A stretch of DNA of 16,525 nt, from NCBI GenBank assembly GCA_945900695.1, contig CAMDJU010000025.1, positions 1 to 16,525 on the forward strand. Reading direction: 5' to 3'. Origin of the DNA: Bordetella parapertussis (lineage in GTDB: Bacteria > Pseudomonadota > Gammaproteobacteria > Burkholderiales > Burkholderiaceae_C). Both the position numbers and the translations under genes were made by a program. Every line of letters begins with the position of its first letter. Position 1 is the first letter of the stretch. Below are positions 6,418 to 14,389 of this stretch, in pieces. The notes under the pieces were generated by a model. That model had not been told where the DNA came from, did not search any database, and saw only the letters and a program-made list of their open reading frames with translations.

Positions 6418-7791
6418 ATGAACAGCATCAGCCAAAAAATGCTCTTGGCTTGGAAGCATCTGAGCCCCAAATACCTGCCATTTGCCGATGCCGCCTCGCC
6501 GGACTTGCCGCTGTCGCGCCTGCTCAGGCTGTCCCTGTTTCAAGTCTCCGTCGGCATGGCCTTGGTGCTGCTGGTGGGCACCCTCAACCGCGTCATGATT
6601 GTGGAGCTGCATGTCAGCGCCACCCTGGTCTCGGTCATGATCTCCATTCCTTTGCTGTTCGCGCCCTTTCGGGCGCTGATTGGCTTTCGCTCGGACAACC
6701 ACCGCTCCAACTTGGGCTGGCGCCGGGTTCCCTACATTTGGATGGGCACCCTGCTGCAGTTTGGCGGACTGGCGGTGATGCCGTTTGCCCTGCTGGTCCT
6801 GTCGGGCTCGGGGCAAGCCAGCCAAGCCCCAGCCTGGGTGGGCCAAATGGGCGCGGCCGTGGCTTTTTTGATGGTGGGTGCAGGCTTGCACACCACCCAA
6901 ACCGTGGGCCTGGCTTTGGCCACCGATTTGGCGCCCGTCGAGTCTCAGCCCAAAGTGGTGGGGCTGATGTGCGTGATGTTGTTGCTGGGCATGATGGTCA
7001 GCGCCTTGGTTTTTGGCGCTTTGCTGGCCGACTATTCACCAGGGCGGCTGATCCGGGTGATCCAGGCGTCGGCTGTCATCACCTTGGTGCTCAATGTCAC
7101 CGCGCTGTGGAAGCAAGAGTCCCGCGACCGCCGCCGCCCCACCCCAGACATTCCCGTCACCTTCCAAACCGCCTGGGCCACCTTCAGCCACTCTGGTCAA
7201 GCCGTGCGCCGCTTGGTGGCGGTGGGCTTAGGCACCATGGCTTTCAACATGGAAGAGGTGTTGCTCGAGCCGTTTGGCGGCGAGATTTTGCAACTGAGCG
7301 TGGGCACCACCACCGCCTTGACTGCCACCTTGGCCATGGGCGGCTTGTGCGGCTTTGGCATCGCCTCGTACGTGCTCGGGCGCGGCCATGACCCGTTTCG
7401 CATGGCCATCCTGGGGGCCATGGTGGGCATACCCGCCTTTTTGGCGGTGATCGTCTCCGCCGCCGAACAATCCACCCTGATGTTTGTGCTGGGAACGGGC
7501 CTGATCGGGCTGGGCAGCGGCTTGTTTGGACACGGCACCCTGACCGCCACCATGAACGCGGCTCCACCGAATCAAACTGGCTTGGCCTTGGGAGCCTGGG
7601 GCGCGGTGCAAGCCACCGCCGCGGGCTTGGCCATTGCCTTGGGCGGCATCATCCGCGATGTGGTCGCGGGCCAGAGCTCCCCGGTGATGGGCTACACCGC
7701 CGTTTACGCCTTGGAGGTGCTGCTGTTGATCGCCACCATCGTGGCCATGGTCCCCTTGCTTCGCCGCCACCAACCCCCGTTGAGCGCATGA
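6418..7791 (+). CDS. pucC: PucC/LhaA-family antenna assembly protein (MFS fold)
   Basis: Polytopic inner-membrane protein of 457 residues in the BCD/PucC branch of the major facilitator fold, which assists assembly of light-harvesting complexes, probably by chlorophyll delivery or by holding antenna subunits. The family segment FRALIGFRSDNHRSNLGWRRVPYIW (read from about residue 84) is intact, and about 12 hydrophobic spans are visible. The paralogs PucC and LhaA are hard to separate by motif; its place directly after pucBA favours PucC. The frame is open from an ATG at 6370, but that codon lies in the loop of the terminator, so the start at 6418 (MNSISQKML) is preferred. No good Shine-Dalgarno is seen there, consistent with low expression. 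The small membrane ORF follows 101 nt later. Confidence 0.92.
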   Translation: MNSISQKMLLAWKHLSPKYLPFADAASPDLPLSRLLRLSLFQVSVGMALVLLVGTLNRVMIVELHVSATLVSVMISIPLLFAPFRALIGFRSDNHRSNLGWRRVPYIWMGTLLQFGGLAVMPFALLVLSGSGQASQAPAWVGQMGAAVAFLMVGAGLHTTQTVGLALATDLAPVESQPKVVGLMCVMLLLGMMVSALVFGALLADYSPGRLIRVIQASAVITLVLNVTALWKQESRDRRRPTPDIPVTFQTAWATFSHSGQAVRRLVAVGLGTMAFNMEEVLLEPFGGEILQLSVGTTTALTATLAMGGLCGFGIASYVLGRGHDPFRMAILGAMVGIPAFLAVIVSAAEQSTLMFVLGTGLIGLGSGLFGHGTLTATMNAAPPNQTGLALGAWGAVQATAAGLAIALGGIIRDVVAGQSSPVMGYTAVYALEVLLLIATIVAMVPLLRRHQPPLSA

Positions 7792-7892
7792 CATCTCGCA
7801 GCGCGCTCGCCCCCTGTACCGCTGGTCGACCCCAGTCGGCACCCCGGGCCCCTTTGTGTTTATGATGCCAGTCTTATTTTGAGGAGAAAACC

Positions 7893-7982
7893 ATGCAAAC
7901 TCATCACATCCTTTTCGTCATTTGGTTTGCTGTCGTTGGCGTCTGGTTGCTCAACGAGTTCAACCGCAAAAACAAAAAATGA
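7893..7982 (+). CDS. Uncharacterised 29-residue single-span membrane protein downstream of pucC
   Basis: Short ORF with strong translation signals: GAGGAG at 7881-7886 lies 6 nt before the ATG. The peptide begins MQTHHILFVIWFAVVGVWLL and ends NEFNRKNKK. Residues 6-20 are a hydrophobic helix with two Trp, the N-terminal end has two His, and the C-terminal end is strongly basic. By the positive-inside rule the C-terminus should face the cytoplasm. It is on the strand of pucBAC, and its stop is 24 nt from the convergent transglycosylase gene. A TATGAT at 7861-7866 could be a -10, but no good -35 goes with it. The family is not recognised. By position it could be an antenna accessory or assembly peptide, as small single-span subunits are known in other LH and RC-LH complexes. 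That role is inference only. Confidence 0.6.
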   Translation: MQTHHILFVIWFAVVGVWLLNEFNRKNKK

Positions 7983-8006
7983 CCCCTGCGCCCAGCGCGC
8001 CCTGAC

Positions 8007-8681
8007 TCAATGGCTTTCGGCCAGCCAGGTGGGCCATGCATCCACCTGGCGAGCGGGAATTGCCGCTGGGCCTAAGTTCGCATGCGAGTTAGCGTTGGCG
8101 CCGGTGTTGTAGCCTGTGTTGGCGTTTGAGTTGTTGTTGGCGGCGACCAGGTGGTTGGCCGAGGTACTTTTAGCGTCAGAAGCCGCTCGCTTGCTGGTTC
8201 CCACATCTGGGTACAAGGCCTTCATCAACAAGCCCTGATAGCGTTGGTTGTGCTCGGGCGTGAGCGAGTGGTAGGCCGCCACGCCACGCCACGTCAGGCC
8301 ATGTCGGTCGATGTTTTTGCGCAACAGCCAAGCGGCCACATAACTGGCCACGCAGGGATCGAACAAATGCTGGGTTTGGATGCCATGGCGCGCCAATTCC
8401 GGCAAATGGATGCTGTTGATTTGCGCCATCCCCATGTCCACCGTGCCGTTGGCATTGCGCCCAAAGGCCCAGGGCCGCAAATCGGACTCCACTTTCAACA
8501 CCGCGCGCAACAGGCGCGGGTCTATCCGGTGGTGCTGCGCCGCCGCTGGGATACAGCGCTCAGCCGACTGCAAAGCCTGGGGCGGCGCGATGCTGGGGTT
8601 GACCTGGGCTTGGGCACTGGGCCATGTCACCGCCGCAGCAGCAAAGTAAAAAAACCAACGAAAAGTAATTTTTGTAAACAT
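8007..8681 (-). CDS. Secreted lytic transglycosylase (SLT domain)
   Basis: Cleaves the glycan backbone of peptidoglycan in the periplasm. About 224 residues. A signal peptide covers residues 1-25 (hydrophobic WFFYFAAAAVTW, then SAQA). The SLT domain (about 43-150) shows the catalytic Glu in LKVESDLRPWAFGRN (E65), GMAQIN near 84-89, and an AYHSLTPEHNQRY C-terminal substrate segment. Two cysteines (C43 and C110) could form a disulfide. The IpgF/VirB1-like type is closest; such enzymes often help trans-envelope machines, but none is encoded nearby. The tail from about 160 is low-complexity, rich in Asn and Ala. ATG at 8681 is chosen; an in-frame GTG at 8687 is possible. It lies downstream of ssb on the same strand after a 158-nt gap. 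Confidence 0.88.
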   Translation of the reverse strand: MFTKITFRWFFYFAAAAVTWPSAQAQVNPSIAPPQALQSAERCIPAAAQHHRIDPRLLRAVLKVESDLRPWAFGRNANGTVDMGMAQINSIHLPELARHGIQTQHLFDPCVASYVAAWLLRKNIDRHGLTWRGVAAYHSLTPEHNQRYQGLLMKALYPDVGTSKRAASDAKSTSANHLVAANNNSNANTGYNTGANANSHANLGPAAIPARQVDAWPTWLAESH

Positions 8682-8741
8682 AAACACCCATAAAAGTCGA
8701 CATTCGCCAACATTATGGATTGTTTGGTATTAATTTTGTGA

Positions 8742-8765
8742 ATTTGCAGCCCTGAAGTTGCAAAT
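8742..8765. repeat. Inverted repeat ATTTGCA-N10-TGCAAAT
   Basis: A perfect 7-bp dyad in the gap between ssb and the transglycosylase gene, about 60 bp upstream of the latter. It is not followed by a T-run on the minus strand, so it is not a clear ssb terminator. It could be an operator or an mRNA hairpin. Confidence 0.4.
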
Positions 8766-8839
8766 CTCCCACAGTTTGGTGCCAGGTGGTCTGGTCGGCT
8801 GCGGGGGTGGGGCGCGCAGCCGGCGCCCCGGGCTTGGCG

Positions 8840-9307
8840 TCAGAACGGGATGTCGTCGTCCATGTCATCAAAGCCGGATTTGGCGGGTGCGCCGCGCTGC
8901 GGTGCAGCCGCAGGTGCGGCCGAGCGTTGGGGAGCGCCACCGCCCTCACCTGCCGGTGCGCCCATGCCCTCGCGACCGCCGAGCAGCTGCAATTCGGTGG
9001 CGATGATGTCCACGGTGTTTTTCTCCACGCCGGTGGTTTTGTCGGTGTAAGAGCCGTATTTCAGGCGACCTTCGACATAAATGGGACGGCCTTTTTTGAC
9101 GTACTCACCAGCGATTTCGGCCAGTCGGTCATAAAAAGTGACGCGGTGCCACTGGGTGTCTTCGATCATCTCGCCACTGGTGCGGTCTTTGCGGCGCGAA
9201 CTGGTGGCCACGCTGACATTGGCCACCGCTTGGCCCGAGGGCAGGTAGCGGATTTCGGGGTCGCGGCCACAGTTGCCGACGAGGATGACTTTGTTGACTG
9301 ATGCCAT
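8840..9307 (-). CDS. ssb: Single-stranded DNA-binding protein SSB
   Basis: Binds single-stranded DNA in replication, recombination and repair, and recruits partner proteins through its C-terminal tip. It has 155 residues. The OB fold covers residues 1-110: MASVNKVILVGNCGRDPEIRY, then WHRVTFYDRLAEIAGEYVKKG, then VEGRLKYGSYTDKTTG. The linker is Gly/Ala/Pro-rich (about 111-145) and the end is the canonical acidic tip DMDDDIPF. GGAG lies 9 nt before the ATG. It is 25 nt downstream of the MFS gene on the same strand, so the two are probably one transcript. No SOS box was seen in that short gap. Confidence 0.97.
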   Translation of the reverse strand: MASVNKVILVGNCGRDPEIRYLPSGQAVANVSVATSSRRKDRTSGEMIEDTQWHRVTFYDRLAEIAGEYVKKGRPIYVEGRLKYGSYTDKTTGVEKNTVDIIATELQLLGGREGMGAPAGEGGGAPQRSAAPAAAPQRGAPAKSGFDDMDDDIPF

Positions 9308-9332
9308 GGTCTTGCTCCAAATAGAGGGTCAA

Positions 9333-10580
9333 TTATGCGGCCTGGGCCGGGTCGGGGGTGGCAGCTGGGCTGGCGTGGGGGGGTGGCACCACCATCGCCC
9401 AGGCCACTGCCAACCAAACGCCCATCAACAGCGCACAGCATAAGAACAAACCCGGGGTGCCGCCGCCTTTGGCCAACCAACCACCAAAAGCCCCCCCGGC
9501 AAAAATGCCCAGCGACTGCAAGGTGTTGTAAACGCCCAGGGCCGAGCCGCGCCCGCCGCGCGGGGCAAAGCGCGAGGCCAAGCTGGGTTGGCTGGCTTCG
9601 AGCACATTGAAGCCGCAGAAAAAGAAAAACAACAGCAGCGCCAGCACCCACAGCTGGGCCGTGCCCAGCGACACCCACAGCAGCACCAACTGCACCAGCA
9701 TCACACCTGCAATGCAGGCCAAAAACAAGGGCCGCAACTGGCCCCGCCGCTCCATGGGAAACAGCGTCATGCCCATGAACACAAACGACAACAGCACCGT
9801 GGGCAGGTAGACCCAGCCGTGGTCGGCCTGCAGCACACCGGCTTGCACCAGCAAAGCCGGCATCGACACCCAGGTGGCAAATTGCACCGCATACAACACA
9901 AACACGCCCACGTACAAGCGCAGCAAATCGGGGCTGAACAACTGCGCCCAAGGCACCCGGGGCACGCCGCCCTCGGGCATGGGCGGCTCGGGCGGGGTCC
10001 ACCAGACCACCATGGCCATGCCGGCCATGGCCATCACCGCGGTCAGGTTGAACAAGCCGGGCAAGCCCGCCCATTGCGACAACCACGGCCCCACCACCAG
10101 CGACAGGGCAAACATCAAACCAATGCTGCCGCCCAACAGCGCCAAGGCCTTGGTGCGCACCACGTCACGGGTTTGGTCGGCCAGCAAGGCGCTGACGGCC
10201 GCAGAAATCGCGCCGCAGCCCTGCATGGCGCGGCCCCAGGCCAGGGTGTGCAAATCGCTCGCGCCGGCCGCGATCAAGCTGCCCACAGCGAACAAAGCCA
10301 AGCCAAACAACATGACGCGCTTGCGGCCCCAGCGGTCGGCGGCCAGGCCAAAGGGAATTTGCAGCAGCGCTTGCACCAGGCCATAAACGCCCAGCGCCAG
10401 CCCCATGGCGGCGGCATCTTCGCCGCCGGGGTAGCGTCGCGCCTCCAGCGCAAACACCGGCAGCACCATGAACAGCCCCAGCATGCGCATAGCGTAGACC
10501 GAGGCCAGGGAAAAACTGGCTCGCCGCTCCAGCGCCGTCATGCGGGACGCGGGGTCAGTCTGGGCGGTGGGGATGGTCAC
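9333..10580 (-). CDS. MFS transporter (drug/metabolite exporter type)
   Basis: Inner-membrane major facilitator protein of 415 residues with about 12 hydrophobic spans. The loop 2-3 motif is [16 protein letters not shown] (about 77-92). The start region [23 protein letters not shown] resembles YajR-like proton-driven exporters. The substrate cannot be read from the sequence. The start is uncertain: GTG at 10580 or ATG at 10541 ([10 protein letters not shown]), neither with a clear Shine-Dalgarno. It is transcribed away from uvrA and toward ssb. The uvrA / MFS / ssb neighbourhood is common in betaproteobacteria. Confidence 0.88.
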   Translation of the reverse strand: MTIPTAQTDPASRMTALERRASFSLASVYAMRMLGLFMVLPVFALEARRYPGGEDAAAMGLALGVYGLVQALLQIPFGLAADRWGRKRVMLFGLALFAVGSLIAAGASDLHTLAWGRAMQGCGAISAAVSALLADQTRDVVRTKALALLGGSIGLMFALSLVVGPWLSQWAGLPGLFNLTAVMAMAGMAMVVWWTPPEPPMPEGGVPRVPWAQLFSPDLLRLYVGVFVLYAVQFATWVSMPALLVQAGVLQADHGWVYLPTVLLSFVFMGMTLFPMERRGQLRPLFLACIAGVMLVQLVLLWVSLGTAQLWVLALLLFFFFCGFNVLEASQPSLASRFAPRGGRGSALGVYNTLQSLGIFAGGAFGGWLAKGGGTPGLFLCCALLMGVWLAVAWAMVVPPPHASPAATPDPAQAA

Positions 10581-10618
10581 GGTGCGGGCATGGGCAGAAA
10601 GGGTGCTTATTGTGTCCC

Positions 10619-10640
10619 AAGCCCGCGCCCGAGCGGGCTT
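10619..10640. repeat. Hairpin in the MFS/uvrA divergent gap
   Basis: AAGCCCGC (10619-10626) and GCGGGCTT (10633-10640) form a perfect 8-bp stem with a 6-nt loop. It lies between two divergent genes, so a terminator role for either is unlikely; an operator or leader structure is possible. Confidence 0.4.
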
Positions 10641-10678
10641 GACTATGATCGAGGGTTATCCTTTTGTGAGCACCCCTT

Positions 10679-13636
10679 GTGAACGCACCCTCTGACGGTC
10701 CGAATTTAGCCCAGGTTTTGAGCGCGCAGCGGCTGAGCATCCGGGGGGCACGCACGCACAACCTGAAAAACATCGACCTCGATATCCCGCGCAACCAACT
10801 GGTGGTGATCACCGGTTTGTCGGGCTCGGGCAAGTCCAGCCTGGCCTTTGACACCTTGTATGCCGAGGGCCAGCGCCGCTATGTGGAAAGCCTGTCGGCC
10901 TACGCCCGGCAGTTCTTGCAATTGATGGACAAACCCGATGTGGACGTGATCGAGGGCTTGTCGCCCGCCATCGCCATTGAACAAAAAGCCACCAGCCACA
11001 ACCCACGCTCCACCGTGGGCACGGTGACCGAAATCCACGACTACCTGCGCTTGCTGTTTGCCCGCGCGGGCACGCCGCATTGCCCCGACCACGGCCAACC
11101 CCTGCAAGCCCAAAGCGTGGCCCAGATGGTGGACACGGTGATGGGCCTGCCCGCCGAGACCCGGGTGATGATCTTGGCCCCGGTGGCGCGCGAGCGCAAA
11201 GGCGAATTCACCGAACTGTTTGCCGACATGCAAGCACGTGGCTATGTGCGCTTTCGCATCGGCAGCACGGTGTACGAGCACAACGACTTGCCCACCTTGG
11301 TGAAAAACGAGAAGCACGACATCGACGTGGTGATCGACCGGCTGCGGGTGCGCGAAGACGCGCGCCAGCGCTTGGCCGAAAGCTTTGAAGCCGCCTTGCG
11401 CTTGGCCCAAGGCCGCGCCATGGCTTTGGAGATGGATGGCGGGCAAATGCACAACTTCAACGCCAGCTTTGCCTGCCCCCAATGCGAGTTCGCGCTGGGC
11501 GAGTTGGAGCCGCGCCTGTTCTCCTTCAACTCGCCGCAAGGTGCCTGTCCCAGCTGCGACGGCCTGGGCACGCAAGAACACTTTGACCCGGCCCGGGTGG
11601 TCGCCTTTCCAACGCTCAGCCTGGCCAGTGGTGCCATCAAAGGCTGGGACCGGCGCAACCACCACTGCTTTGCCCTGCTGCAAAGCCTGGCCAAACATTA
11701 CAGCTTTGATGTGGAAGCGCCCTTTGAATCGCTGCCCGATTCGGTGCGCCAAGCCATTTTGTGGGGCTCTGGCGAAGAGGTCATCAAGTTCACCCACACG
11801 GTGGACAGCGCCAGCGGCACGCCGCGCAAGGTGAGCAAGCGGCACCCGTTTGAAGGCATCATCCCCAACATGGTGCGGCGCTTTCGCGAGACCGACTCGG
11901 TGGTGGTGCGCGAAGAACTGTCGCGCTTTCGCGCCACCCAGCCTTGCACCGACTGTGCGGGCACGCGATTGCGGCGCGAAGCGCGCCATGTATTGATGGG
12001 CACCGGCCCGGGGGCGCAAAGCATCCACGCGCTGGGACACATGACCTTGCGCGAAAGCCTGCGTTACTTTGAGACCCTGGTGTTGCAAGGCAACAAAGCC
12101 GACATCGCCGCCAAAGTGGTCAATGAGATCAGTTCACGATTGCGCTTTCTCAACGACGTGGGCCTGACCTACCTGAGCCTGTCGCGCAGCGCCGACACCT
12201 TGTCGGGCGGCGAGTCACAGCGCATCCGCTTGGCTTCGCAAATTGGCTCGGGCCTCACGGGCGTGATGTATGTGCTCGACGAGCCCAGCATTGGCTTGCA
12301 CCAGCGCGACAACGACCGCCTGATCGCCACCTTGAAACACCTGCGCGACATTGGCAACAGCGTGCTGGTGGTCGAGCACGATGAAGACATGATCCGCGCC
12401 GCCGACCATTGCGTGGACATGGGGCCCGGTGCGGGCGTGCACGGCGGGCGCGTCACTGCCCAGGGCACGCCGGCACAAATCGAGGCCAATCCGCAATCGC
12501 TCACCGGGCGCTACCTCTCGCGCAACCTGCGCATCGACGTGCCCACCCAGCGCCGCCCCTTTGTGCGCGAAAAGCGCGCACCCAACGCCTTCAGCGGGCG
12601 CATTGACGCACCCGCCCCCGAGCCCACGCCGGTGCTGTCGGTGCACGGTGCGCGGGCCAACAACTTGCAACTGGTGTCGGTGGACATCCCGGTGGGCTTG
12701 CTCACCTGCGTCACCGGTGTGTCGGGCTCAGGCAAGTCCACCCTGATCAACGACACCTTGTACACCGCAGCGGCACGCAGCATCCACCGCGCCCACGCCG
12801 AGGCCGCGGCCCACGACGACATCACCGGCTTGGAGTTGTTCGACAAGGTGATCAACGTCGACCAGTCGCCGATTGGCCGCACACCCCGCTCCAACCCCGC
12901 CACCTACACCGGCTTGTTCACCCCGATTCGCGAGCTGATGGCCGAGGTGCCGATGGCGCGCGAGCGCGGCTACGGGCCGGGGCGGTTCTCCTTCAACGTG
13001 GCCGCCGCCCAAGGCGGTGGCCGCTGCGAGGCTTGCCAAGGCGACGGTGTGGTCAAAGTGGAGATGCACTTTTTGCCCGATGTCTACGTGCCCTGCGATG
13101 TGTGCCACGGCGAGCGCTACAACCGCGAAACCTTGCAGGTGCAGTACAAGGGCAAAAACATCGCGCACATCTTGGGCCTCACCGTGGAGGACGCGCTGGC
13201 GTTTTTCAGTGCCGTGCCCAATCTCACGCGCAAGCTGCAAACCCTGATGGACGTGGGTTTGTCCTACCTGAAGCTGGGCCAATCGGCCACCACGCTCTCG
13301 GGTGGCGAGGCACAGCGCGTCAAACTCGCGCTGGAGCTGTCACGCCGCGACACCGGGCGCACACTGTACATCTTGGACGAACCCACCACCGGCCTGCACT
13401 TTGCCGACATTGACCTGCTGCTCAAGGTGCTGCACCAGCTGCGCGACGCGGGCAACACCATCATCATCATCGAGCACAACCTGGACGTGATCAAAACCGC
13501 CGACTGGATCATCGACATGGGCCCCGAAGGCGGCGACGGTGGTGGGCAAGTGGTGGCCCAAGGCACGCCCGAAGACGTGGCGGCCAACCCGAACAGCCAC
13601 ACGGGGCGCTATTTGGCGCGGTGCTTGGAGCTGTAA
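10679..13636 (+). CDS. uvrA: Excinuclease ABC subunit A, UvrA
   Basis: DNA-damage recognition ATPase of nucleotide excision repair, acting with UvrB and UvrC. It has 985 residues, longer than E. coli (940). Two ABC modules are visible. Walker A motifs are GLSGSGKSS at 46-54 and VSGSGKST near 681. ABC signatures are LSGGESQR at 508 and LSGGEAQR at 873, each followed by a Walker B ending DEP. The C-terminal zinc-finger cysteines are C783, C786, C806 and C809. The first zinc site is also visible (CPQCEF, then CPSCDG). The start is a GTG with NAPSDGPNL after it, without a strong Shine-Dalgarno. No E. coli-type SOS box (CTG-N10-CAG) was seen upstream. Confidence 0.97.
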   Translation: MNAPSDGPNLAQVLSAQRLSIRGARTHNLKNIDLDIPRNQLVVITGLSGSGKSSLAFDTLYAEGQRRYVESLSAYARQFLQLMDKPDVDVIEGLSPAIAIEQKATSHNPRSTVGTVTEIHDYLRLLFARAGTPHCPDHGQPLQAQSVAQMVDTVMGLPAETRVMILAPVARERKGEFTELFADMQARGYVRFRIGSTVYEHNDLPTLVKNEKHDIDVVIDRLRVREDARQRLAESFEAALRLAQGRAMALEMDGGQMHNFNASFACPQCEFALGELEPRLFSFNSPQGACPSCDGLGTQEHFDPARVVAFPTLSLASGAIKGWDRRNHHCFALLQSLAKHYSFDVEAPFESLPDSVRQAILWGSGEEVIKFTHTVDSASGTPRKVSKRHPFEGIIPNMVRRFRETDSVVVREELSRFRATQPCTDCAGTRLRREARHVLMGTGPGAQSIHALGHMTLRESLRYFETLVLQGNKADIAAKVVNEISSRLRFLNDVGLTYLSLSRSADTLSGGESQRIRLASQIGSGLTGVMYVLDEPSIGLHQRDNDRLIATLKHLRDIGNSVLVVEHDEDMIRAADHCVDMGPGAGVHGGRVTAQGTPAQIEANPQSLTGRYLSRNLRIDVPTQRRPFVREKRAPNAFSGRIDAPAPEPTPVLSVHGARANNLQLVSVDIPVGLLTCVTGVSGSGKSTLINDTLYTAAARSIHRAHAEAAAHDDITGLELFDKVINVDQSPIGRTPRSNPATYTGLFTPIRELMAEVPMARERGYGPGRFSFNVAAAQGGGRCEACQGDGVVKVEMHFLPDVYVPCDVCHGERYNRETLQVQYKGKNIAHILGLTVEDALAFFSAVPNLTRKLQTLMDVGLSYLKLGQSATTLSGGEAQRVKLALELSRRDTGRTLYILDEPTTGLHFADIDLLLKVLHQLRDAGNTIIIIEHNLDVIKTADWIIDMGPEGGDGGGQVVAQGTPEDVAANPNSHTGRYLARCLEL

Positions 13637-13670
13637 AACTTGGGTTTTTGCAACCGACAACGCCAGTCGA

Positions 13671-14000
13671 TCAAGCCGAGCCGTCATCTGCCAGGCCAAG
13701 GGTGGTAGCGTCGTACCATTCTTTTTGATGAATGATTCTGACCACCACATTCACGTCGGTTGATTCATAGCGCTTGTGAAAAATCAAATAGCCGCTGGCG
13801 CCAAAATCCACCACCATTTTTCGAAAACCCGGCCTGTCCGGCAAGGGCGCGCCCATGTGAGGCTGCTGTTCAAGTGCTTGGAGTGCTTTGACCAGCACCC
13901 GTGAGCTGTTGTCAGCAACGGTCAAGTCATACTGGCTTAAAAAATCGTAAAGTCTTTTTGCATCCCCAATCGCTTGGGTGGAAAGTTTTACACGTGACAT
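13671..14000 (-). CDS. RelE/ParE-type toxin
   Basis: Small basic protein of 109 residues with the pattern of RelE/ParE toxins: an N-terminal strand (SRVKLSTQAIGDAKRLYDFL), a helical region with LVKALQALEQQPHMG, a central FRKMVVDFGASGYLIFHKRY strand block, and a final VRIIHQKEWYD strand. ParE-like members poison gyrase and RelE-like members cut mRNA on ribosomes; which applies here cannot be told. It overlaps the upstream antitoxin gene by 13 nt, which is typical of translational coupling in type II modules. It converges on uvrA with a 34-nt gap. No truncation is seen. Confidence 0.82.
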   Translation of the reverse strand: MSRVKLSTQAIGDAKRLYDFLSQYDLTVADNSSRVLVKALQALEQQPHMGAPLPDRPGFRKMVVDFGASGYLIFHKRYESTDVNVVVRIIHQKEWYDATTLGLADDGSA

Positions 14001-14290
14001 GCCGGTGGTGTGGCATCACGATTGGATTGAACCGCCTTCGTCCATGCCGTGAATTCGTCGAGTGTGATGTGAAGGCCCGTGGCTTCAAAGTGAGCAACGC
14101 TGTCATCCACGCTTTTCATCAGGGTTTGCTGTGCCTCTTCTGCCCGAAGATAGCGTTCAATGGCCTCTTGAACCAAAAAGTCAGGCGTGCAATTTTTGCT
14201 AGAAGCCAGTGATGTCAGGCGCTCCCGCTGGGACATATCCAACTTGAGGGACTCGGCGCTTGCGTGGGGCTTTTCAACGATGCTGGACAT
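13988..14290 (-). CDS. Ribbon-helix-helix antitoxin
   Basis: Protein of 100 residues. The N-terminal part, LKLDMSQRERLTSLASSKNC followed by TPDFLVQEAIERYL (about 15-48), fits a ribbon-helix-helix DNA-binding fold of the CopG/ParD kind. The rest is an acidic, helical tail expected to bind the toxin (HFEATGLHITLDEFTAW). As first gene of the pair it would neutralise the toxin and repress its own promoter. A promoter with an overlapping dyad lies just upstream (14314-14348). Confidence 0.8.
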   Translation of the reverse strand: MSSIVEKPHASAESLKLDMSQRERLTSLASSKNCTPDFLVQEAIERYLRAEEAQQTLMKSVDDSVAHFEATGLHITLDEFTAWTKAVQSNRDATPPACHV

Positions 14291-14313
14291 GGTGCCACCT
14301 GTGACATAAACAG

Positions 14314-14348
14314 TGCTTTGATTCTATGAGGTCAAGCAAACTTGTCAA
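14314..14348 (-). promoter_or_regulatory. Promoter and possible operator of the toxin-antitoxin pair
   Basis: On the minus strand TTGACA (14348 to 14343) and TAGAAT (14326 to 14321) are 16 bp apart, a good sigma-70 match. An imperfect inverted repeat, TGCTTTGA (14314-14321) and TCAAGCA (14332-14338), brackets the -10, where autorepression by the antitoxin would act. Confidence 0.6.
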
Positions 14349-14389
14349 TCGAGAGCTCTTGCCCCGACCGCACCTTCAATGATTCGGCG

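Noticed and set aside
10581..10678. SOS box upstream of uvrA
   Set aside because: Looked for CTG-N10-CAG and found none; only a GC-rich hairpin is present. The betaproteobacterial LexA site may differ, so this is not proof of absence of SOS control.
9588..10682. 364-codon open frame on the plus strand opposite the MFS gene
   Set aside because: Extremely Gln/His-rich composition and no ribosome site; the opposite strand encodes a clear MFS transporter.
10706..12088. 460-codon open frame on the minus strand inside uvrA
   Set aside because: It is antisense to the intact uvrA, His/Gln/Gly-rich with no domain, and is a codon-bias shadow.
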